A stretch of 64,000 nucleotides of DNA from Acanthosepion pharaonis (taxonomy: Eukaryota; Mollusca; Cephalopoda; Sepiida; Sepiidae), in contig CAHIKZ030002637.1 in NCBI GenBank assembly GCA_903632075.3, positions 1 to 64,000 on the forward strand. The letters run 5' to 3'. Shown piece after piece: positions 58,359-64,000 of this stretch. The stretch's first letter is position 1. Each line of letters starts with the position of its first letter. The position numbers were made by a program, and so were the translations under genes. The notes under the pieces are model-generated. The model ran no database searches, was not told the DNA's origin, and saw only the letters and a list, made by a program, of their open reading frames with translations.

Positions 58359-58682
58359 TTTTTTTTTTTTTTTTTTTTTTTAGATAATAATGGTTTTAGT
58401 GATAAATTTTTACTAATTAACCCATAACTGGGGGATAAGAGGTGGTTTCATGCCTTTTCTAATGGTACTTGTGTGTAAGTGAATATAACAAATACAACTA
58501 GAATTGTAACTCAACTCTCCAAGTTTACAATTCCAAGATATCATCCATTACACCATCCGCACATCCAAGCTTACAGAATCTGGTATTCTCAAGCAGCTAC
58601 TCATCTAACTACTAACCAGACTTGATGTTGCTTAACTGTGGTGATCATAGGGGACCAGTGTTTCAATGTGATCACATATCCA
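58359..58682 (-). mobile_element. SINE with 5S rRNA-like and tRNA-like heads and poly(A) tail
   Basis: Read on the minus strand, 58682-58579 follows 5S rRNA order: TTAAGCAACATCAAGTCTGG, then TTAGTAGTTAGATGAG, then GAGAATACCAGA, corresponding to the A block, intermediate element and C block. Next, 58569-58498 has GGATGGTGTAATGGATGATA (tRNA A-box-like) and GAGTTACAATTCTAG (B-box-like). The body contains CCCAGTTATGGGTTAATT and ends in an A-run (58381-58360). 5S-derived and tRNA-derived SINEs are known separately, and a few chimeras are known in mammals. Confidence 0.6.
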
Positions 58683-58828
58683 TACACATAAATCTGTGTA
58701 TGGATATGTGATCTATTTATTAAAAACTTGCCACAGTTTTTTGGGGTTCTTTTTTTTTTTTTTTTTTTTTTTTTGTTTCTTTTACGGAAATCAGTTGTTT
58801 TTAGAGCAAATACAATGGAATTTTTAAT

Positions 58829-58926
58829 TTTTTTCTATCATCTCTAAAATTTAAACCAGTCATTCAAAACAGATATAACATTTGTTTTGAACGACTGGTT
58901 TTGAATTTTAGAGATGATAGAAAATG
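58829..58926. repeat. Inverted repeat with ~40-bp arms and 12-bp loop
   Basis: About 58832-58870 and 58883-58924 are reverse complements with a few mismatches (TTTCTATCATCTCTAAAATT against AATTTTAGAGATGATAGAAA). It can fold into a long hairpin. Its origin is probably a foldback element. Confidence 0.85.
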
Positions 58927-60134
58927 TTTATCGTTGCTGGGACAACATTAATTTCAAGCCCAGATATTAATGCATACAAATTTATCAGCTAAATAATCTT
59001 TTAGCTTACAGGATTTTTTTCTTTTTTTAATTTTTGAAGCATCCATGCCATCCCCCCAACACAAAATGTTTTCTTACTGAAATGGAATGACAGGTGGTGT
59101 TTTATTCACATATTGTGCAACAGCAAAGAAAAAGTTGCCACTTTAATTTTTTTTATCACAAGAAAATAAATACCATCTCATTACCATTTCTCTTCTAATG
59201 GTCAATTATTGTAGGCAGTTACTAGTACAAAAATGAACTAACACCAGTTGCTGTGATTTGTGAGTTCTTGATCCTGACGTTTGTGCCATAAATAAAATCT
59301 AACCAAATTTGGAACAAAACCAATTTTTTGCTGAAATAAGGAATTTATGTTTCATAAAGTAAGCAATAATAAAATGAATTACCATGTCACTTCAGAACAT
59401 AGGCAATCATGGCTCTTCACAGATTCCTTTTTTTATTATCTGTGAATTGCCAAAAATCTGATTAAAACCAATGAAGATATTAGCCTGAAAAATATGTGAA
59501 ATAATGAGAATATTTCATCTCTTAACTCAAGACAATGATAGTATTAGCTGTTCCCATATAGGGAAACGTGTGACATTCATTGGCCAAACAACCAATGCTG
59601 CTCAAGTTCCACTTTTCTTCACTCTATGACTCTCAGGTTGGGATCAAAGTGTAGTATCTGTTCTCATCATCTCTCATGTTAATATTAGCCATTTCCTTAT
59701 AGGGAAACATTTGACATTCATTGACCATGTGTCCAGTGCTACTTTTGGTCAAAATTTATAAAATCTGTCTCTTAAAACAATTTTTCAGGAAAATAGGTTT
59801 CTCAAGTCAACTATTATCACTATTTCCAGTATAAATGGAAGTTTCCTTTCTAACCTTTAATTTGAAGTATTGTGAAATGTTAACATTGTGATTATGTCAT
59901 TATTTTCTCTTCAAGTTATGTGTTCTAGATATTTTAGTTGTTTCTGATGCTGAAAGTTCTAAGTGTTATGGTTTCTCTTATTTGATAAAGATCTTTGTGA
60001 TTCTGTAACACCAGTCCAAAAATTGGAAAAAGGATGGCCCTTGCAAAGATCTATATGTTTCATTCACTCAAAGCCACTTTTAACCATTTTCTTTAGTTTA
60101 ATTTTTTTTTTTTTTTTTTTTCCTCTTTTCTCAG
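58927..60134. other. End of intron 2
   Basis: A direct repeat pairs about 59535-59600 with 59680-59745 (shared GGGAAACRTKTGACATTCATT pattern). The intron ends in a T-run and TTTTCTCAG acceptor at 60126-60134. No gene is seen. Confidence 0.6.
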
Positions 60135-60509
60135 GTGAATTTTAACTTGGATACCAACATGGGCCGAGTGTTCAGAGGAATAGACGATATTAAATGGGCC
60201 AAGAAAAATAAACGAAAAATCAACCTTACTCGAACTCAATGTTTTCCGTTATATTCCATGTTATTAGCCATGAATCGGACAACAGTGGACTATTTTAGTT
60301 TGGATGTAGAAGGAAATGAACTGGATGTTCTAAAGACAATTCCATTTGATAAAGTTGACATCAAGGTTATGAGTGTTGAGATTCTTCACGGGCCTGGTAA
60401 GTTAGCCTTAAAACAATTCCTGGAGTCAAAAGGCTACAAAGAAATTGACTATTTGCCAAATGAGAAAATTGTACAATGGGATGTTATGGTACAAAAAAAG
60501 GATATGTGA
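60135..60509 (+). CDS. FkbM-family methyltransferase, terminal exon
   Basis: It has 124 codons and a TGA, phase 0 with the exon at 50464-50658. VNFNLDTNMGRVFRG opens the exon. TQCFPLYSMLLAMN and the hallmark VDYFSLDVEGNELDVLKTI follow (catalytic-core strand of FkbM-type methyltransferases), then DKVDIKVMSVEI and a C-terminal QFLESKGYKEIDYLPNEKIV. No stop or frameshift interrupts it, and the splice acceptor is strong. Together the three exons give about 238 residues of conserved domain. The protein lacks its N-terminus in this window, where relatives often have a membrane anchor. Confidence 0.9.
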   Translation: MNFNLDTNMGRVFRGIDDIKWAKKNKRKINLTRTQCFPLYSMLLAMNRTTVDYFSLDVEGNELDVLKTIPFDKVDIKVMSVEILHGPGKLALKQFLESKGYKEIDYLPNEKIVQWDVMVQKKDM

Positions 60510-60517
60510 TGTGTGGT

Positions 60518-60590
<73 letters not shown>

Positions 60591-61116
60591 GTGTATATGG
60601 GCAGCAATCCCTCTTTTATACATGTTTGACAATGATAGACAAGGCACTGTGATTAAGCATTTTCTTATATTTTTCTTGCATTCATACAAGTGATTTCATT
60701 TTTTGGGGGGGTACAGTGTGTAATAACTGTCCAAATGATCTGTGGATCCAAGCGCTTTCAACTCATCTATTAGGCATTAACAAGAATGTTTTTTGTTCGT
60801 TTGAATATGTAGATGTTTTTTGTTCTTTATTATTTTTTTTACAGCAACAGTGTCCATGTTCATAATTGATATTATTGGTTATTATGAAAATGGCCACAAA
60901 ATGCTGACTGTGTTTGGAAATTGAAACATTTCTATGGGTATAAAACAAAAAAATCTACATATTCAGATAAACAAAAAAAACAGTCTTGATATTGGCTAAT
61001 AGATTAGCTAAAAGTGCTTGGGTTCACAGTTCATTTGAACAGTTTTTACACACTGTGTTCTGAAAAGAAATCACTTGTACAAATGTAAGAAAAATAGATT
61101 AAATACTTTTAATAAA
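60510..61116 (+). other. 3' UTR of the methyltransferase gene (inferred)
   Basis: A (CT)n tract (60522-60554) and a (TA)n tract (60555-60585) follow the stop codon. The first AATAAA placed well is at 61111-61116, a candidate polyadenylation signal. The real transcript end may differ. Confidence 0.4.
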
Positions 61117-61169
61117 AGTATACCTTGTCAGTTGTTTTCAATGAAACCTCTCTCTCTCTCTCTTTTTAT

Positions 61170-61223
<54 letters not shown>

Positions 61224-61290
61224 GGGGTAAAATTATATTTTTATGATTTTATAGGGTAAAATATTTTTGATTTTTTATGTCTCATGTATG

Positions 61291-61348
<58 letters not shown>

Positions 61349-62537
61349 TTCAGCAAAAGTAACACCCATTACTTTTGTTGTACCATATATATATATAATG
61401 TTTCATTGAAATTTTTATATTAACACACATGAATTTTAATTAGTGTTGGAACTAACTGAGAATTATTGATGAAGAAAGTGTTTTGCCTTCTAAAATTCAA
61501 AAACAGCTCAGAACTATAAAAATAAACTAATTTTCTTATGTCATAAATGACAAATATTTCCTATTTTTAAATTTAAATTTTATTTATTTTTTTATCCCTA
61601 TTTCTTGTATTTTTAAACTTTTGTTTTATGTAAATGTTATAAGCTCAAATATGAGATCTATAAAAATTTAAAATGAAAAGTTTTCATTTATGAGTACTTT
61701 CAACTATATGAAAACAAATAAAACTCTTTTCTGGGAAGGTAGGCTAATACATTGTCGATTTCTTGTTCCTGTATTTGGTTATCTCTTTAGCTTTGCAGGT
61801 TAATACACACTTGGAAGTTAATTTTCATCACACAATTCTTAATTTGATTGGAAAATATCAGATGGTAGATGTTGGTGCTGTATTGATTGCGTTGTATCTC
61901 TGCCTCTTCATTGTTTTCATCCCTGTACCCTTATACATAGCCAAGTGGATAAAACATCCATCAGTTTTTTGTAAAATCATAAATTCAGTACCTGTAAAAA
62001 AAAAAAAAAAAACAAGACAATAACACAAGGACAAATTATGATGTCCTTAGGAAGGATGTCACAAAAAAAGCAAGTGATAGGACCAGATAAAGAGTTCTGT
62101 TTAATATTGTACAAAGTTTACCAGATACAACCGACTGAAGTATCCAATATGTGAAACAGGGATTTGGCGGAGGTGGGGAGTTAATTCATATAACAGAAAA
62201 ATTATGTGTGTTGTAAATAAGTTTGTAGACATGAAAATTGAAATATTAATTCTGTTTGAATTTGTGTACTTTTTAATGGAAGTGATATAATTTGCCAGTG
62301 AATATGGAACAGGACCAAGTTTTGAGTGGTCAAAGCAAAAATAATCCACTCTCTATGGAATGCATTTGTCGAAAATCAGTTTTAAAAATTGGATTTTCAC
62401 TAGCTGATACGGTGAATGTTGTATTTTACTGTCTTAATGTATGTATTAGTAAGATCTATGACAAGGTGGAGAAAGTTTTGTGTGATGTTTATGCTGATGT
62501 GACTACACATCTACACAAAGAAGAGTGTGCTGAGAAT

Positions 62538-62591
<54 letters not shown>

Positions 62592-62884
62592 TTTGGAAAT
62601 ATAGTCTAGCTGACTTTTGTTTCTTTTTTTGTTTATATTAAACATTAATAGCAAAGATTAATAACATATATATTTTGAGTATATAGTCTAACCAGTTTCT
62701 TTTTGTTTGTTTTTATCACTTTTGTTATTAATTTTCATGTACATGTGTAGTTGCATCAACATAAACATCACTTTAGTCCAATGAAGCCCTAAAGGACAAA
62801 ACATGCCACACAAAATCTTTTTTCATTTTGTTATAGATTTCCCTCAAATTGTTATTGGTAAATAAAAAATTTTATATCATTTTC

Positions 62885-62938
<54 letters not shown>

Positions 62939-63474
62939 GTTTATCAATTACCTCAGGGAAGTGAACAAGCATATGCTTTGCACACTTCCCTACCTCTTGA
63001 AACAAATGAATGTGTTTTTGTTATTCCATCCCAACATTTTCTTTCTCGAAGAAGCCAAAGAAATAGCGGTATAATGAGACATTTGTCATTTTAACACTCT
63101 CAGCTTAAGAATTTGGTTATATATGTATTCTTCTTAGAATAAATGATTATGTATTTTTTCTTGTATTTTTTTTCCATGTGGTCAAAAGAAACAGCTATAT
63201 TGAAGCAGTTATCAATCTAATACACTGCACTTGCTGCCTGAGTATTTTTGTGATAAAAATAGATTATATTTTGCTCTGTACTTTTTAACAGACTTTGTGT
63301 GGTTTTTGGTTTGCTTTTGTTTTTTCTCATCATTATCATCTGCACCTGTCAATTGATAATAATTATTTATTTATTGCTTCAAATGTTATTTTTAGTGGAT
63401 ACATATATTTGAGTAGATGCTCCATTTGTTAAACTTTGTTTATTTTGTTTAATGGCCTATACATGAGAAAACTT
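61117..63474. other. Downstream DNA with many (TA)n tracts
   Basis: (TA)n tracts lie near 61178-61220, 61298-61334, 62545-62582 and 62886-62936. Frames of 86 codons (61763-62023, one hydrophobic stretch) and 105 codons (62292-62609) occur but match no known family. A small hairpin with arms CAAAAGTAA/TTACTTTTG sits at about 61353-61377. Confidence 0.55.
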
Positions 63475-63635
63475 AAAGAAAATGTTCCCTCCAACAAGAT
63501 TCAAACCTGCATCTCCCTTTGCAGGATAATCCACTTTCTGATCAAGCATGCTTTGACCGATTGGCTACAGAGAGCTTCACAGTCAAGCAAGGTTATATTT
63601 GCCTTGATGCATGTTCCCTCATGTAAATTTTCTTG
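63475..63635 (-). mobile_element. tRNA-derived SINE
   Basis: The minus strand has GTAGCCAATCGGTCAAAGCA (A-box-like, near 63570) and GATGCAGGTTTGAATCTTG (B-box-like, near 63505) at tRNA-like spacing. GGAGGGAACATTTTC follows. It is not a functional tRNA because the stems do not pair. It seems better preserved than the copy at 5655-5755. Confidence 0.6.
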
Positions 63636-63739
63636 AAAGCCATATCTGCTCAGTTTTGTATCCAAAATTTAAACAAAGCAATTTCTAATGAATTTGAAGT
63701 AATAAAAATGTCTGATTAAAAAAAAAATTAATTCATTTT

Positions 63740-63772
63740 TTTTATATATATATATATATATGTGTGTGTATA

Positions 63773-63826
<54 letters not shown>

Positions 63827-64000
63827 TATTTTTTAAAAATATGATTCCTTCGCTACATAAAGTTCTCAGGTTTCAAAAATAGGAGCTAAAAAATTCAATA
63901 TAATTATTAAAATTAAATTGAATTAAAGTATCAAGCTCTGTTTCATCCTCAAAAAATTTTGCTTGAGGATGAAACAGAGCTTGATACTTTAATTCAATTT
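63740..64000. repeat. (TA)n, dispersed repeat and a 37-bp perfect hairpin at the window end
   Basis: Two (TA)n tracts (about 63743-63762 and 63775-63822) are followed by a repeat shared with 38760-38905. The last 86 bases form an inverted repeat: 63915-63951 and 63964-64000 are perfect reverse complements around a 12-base centre. The right arm is cut by the window end, so the palindrome may be longer. Confidence 0.85.

Noticed and set aside
58579..58682. Possible 5S rRNA gene
   Set aside because: The match is partial and diverged, a tRNA-like segment and poly(A) follow directly, and it lies inside an intron. It reads as part of a SINE.
61763..62023. 86-codon frame with a hydrophobic segment preceded by TTTGCAG, a possible exon of another gene
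   Set aside because: No family is recognised, it ends in a Lys run from an A-homopolymer, and no partner exon with a matching splice phase was found.

Overview
The window is eukaryotic, AT-rich, non-coding-dominated DNA. One multi-exon host gene runs on the + strand through a dense field of transposable elements. Long (TA)n microsatellites, tRNA- and 5S-derived SINEs, Jockey-like and RTE-like LINE fragments, BEL/Pao and Ty3/Gypsy elements, and an FkbM-type methyltransferase together suggest a mollusc, most likely a coleoid cephalopod. That assignment is an inference from repeat and gene style; no species-diagnostic sequence was identified. HOST GENE: three phase-0 coding exons of an FkbM-family (Methyltransf_21-like) methyltransferase are visible at 18994-19138, 50464-50658 and 60135-60509, the last carrying the stop codon. 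The introns are about 31.3 kb and 9.5 kb. Exons for the N-terminus were not found and probably lie left of the window. LAYOUT: 1-7443 holds LINE and SINE fragments and a gutted Gypsy-type remnant (755-2875). 7453-18993 is an 11.5-kb minus-strand Gypsy-type provirus with ~1.95-kb LTRs, gag with four zinc knuckles, protease, RT/RNase H, integrase and an env-like third gene, all broken by frameshifts. Its right LTR abuts FkbM coding sequence directly. Its left LTR lies 9 bp after a good splice-acceptor sequence, so it appears to have landed in the 5' end of that exon. Intron 1 (19139-50463) contains a DNA transposon with ~90-bp inverted ends, a pyrimidine-rich minisatellite of about 2.8 kb split by a deletion-derivative Gypsy element with a perfect 5-bp target duplication, a Tc1 pseudogene, a degenerate LINE reverse transcriptase, inverted-repeat elements, and an 8-kb nearly full-length minus-strand BEL/Pao element (39467-47441). 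Intron 2 holds mainly LINE 3' ends and a SINE that looks like a 5S rRNA/tRNA chimera. After exon 3 come the 3' UTR, several (TA)n tracts, another SINE and a hairpin cut off by the window end. READING: the only gene likely to serve the host is the methyltransferase. Everything else recognisable is mobile or mobile-derived. Many ORF breaks in the two large retroelements are single-base changes in homopolymers, so some may be assembly errors rather than real mutations.
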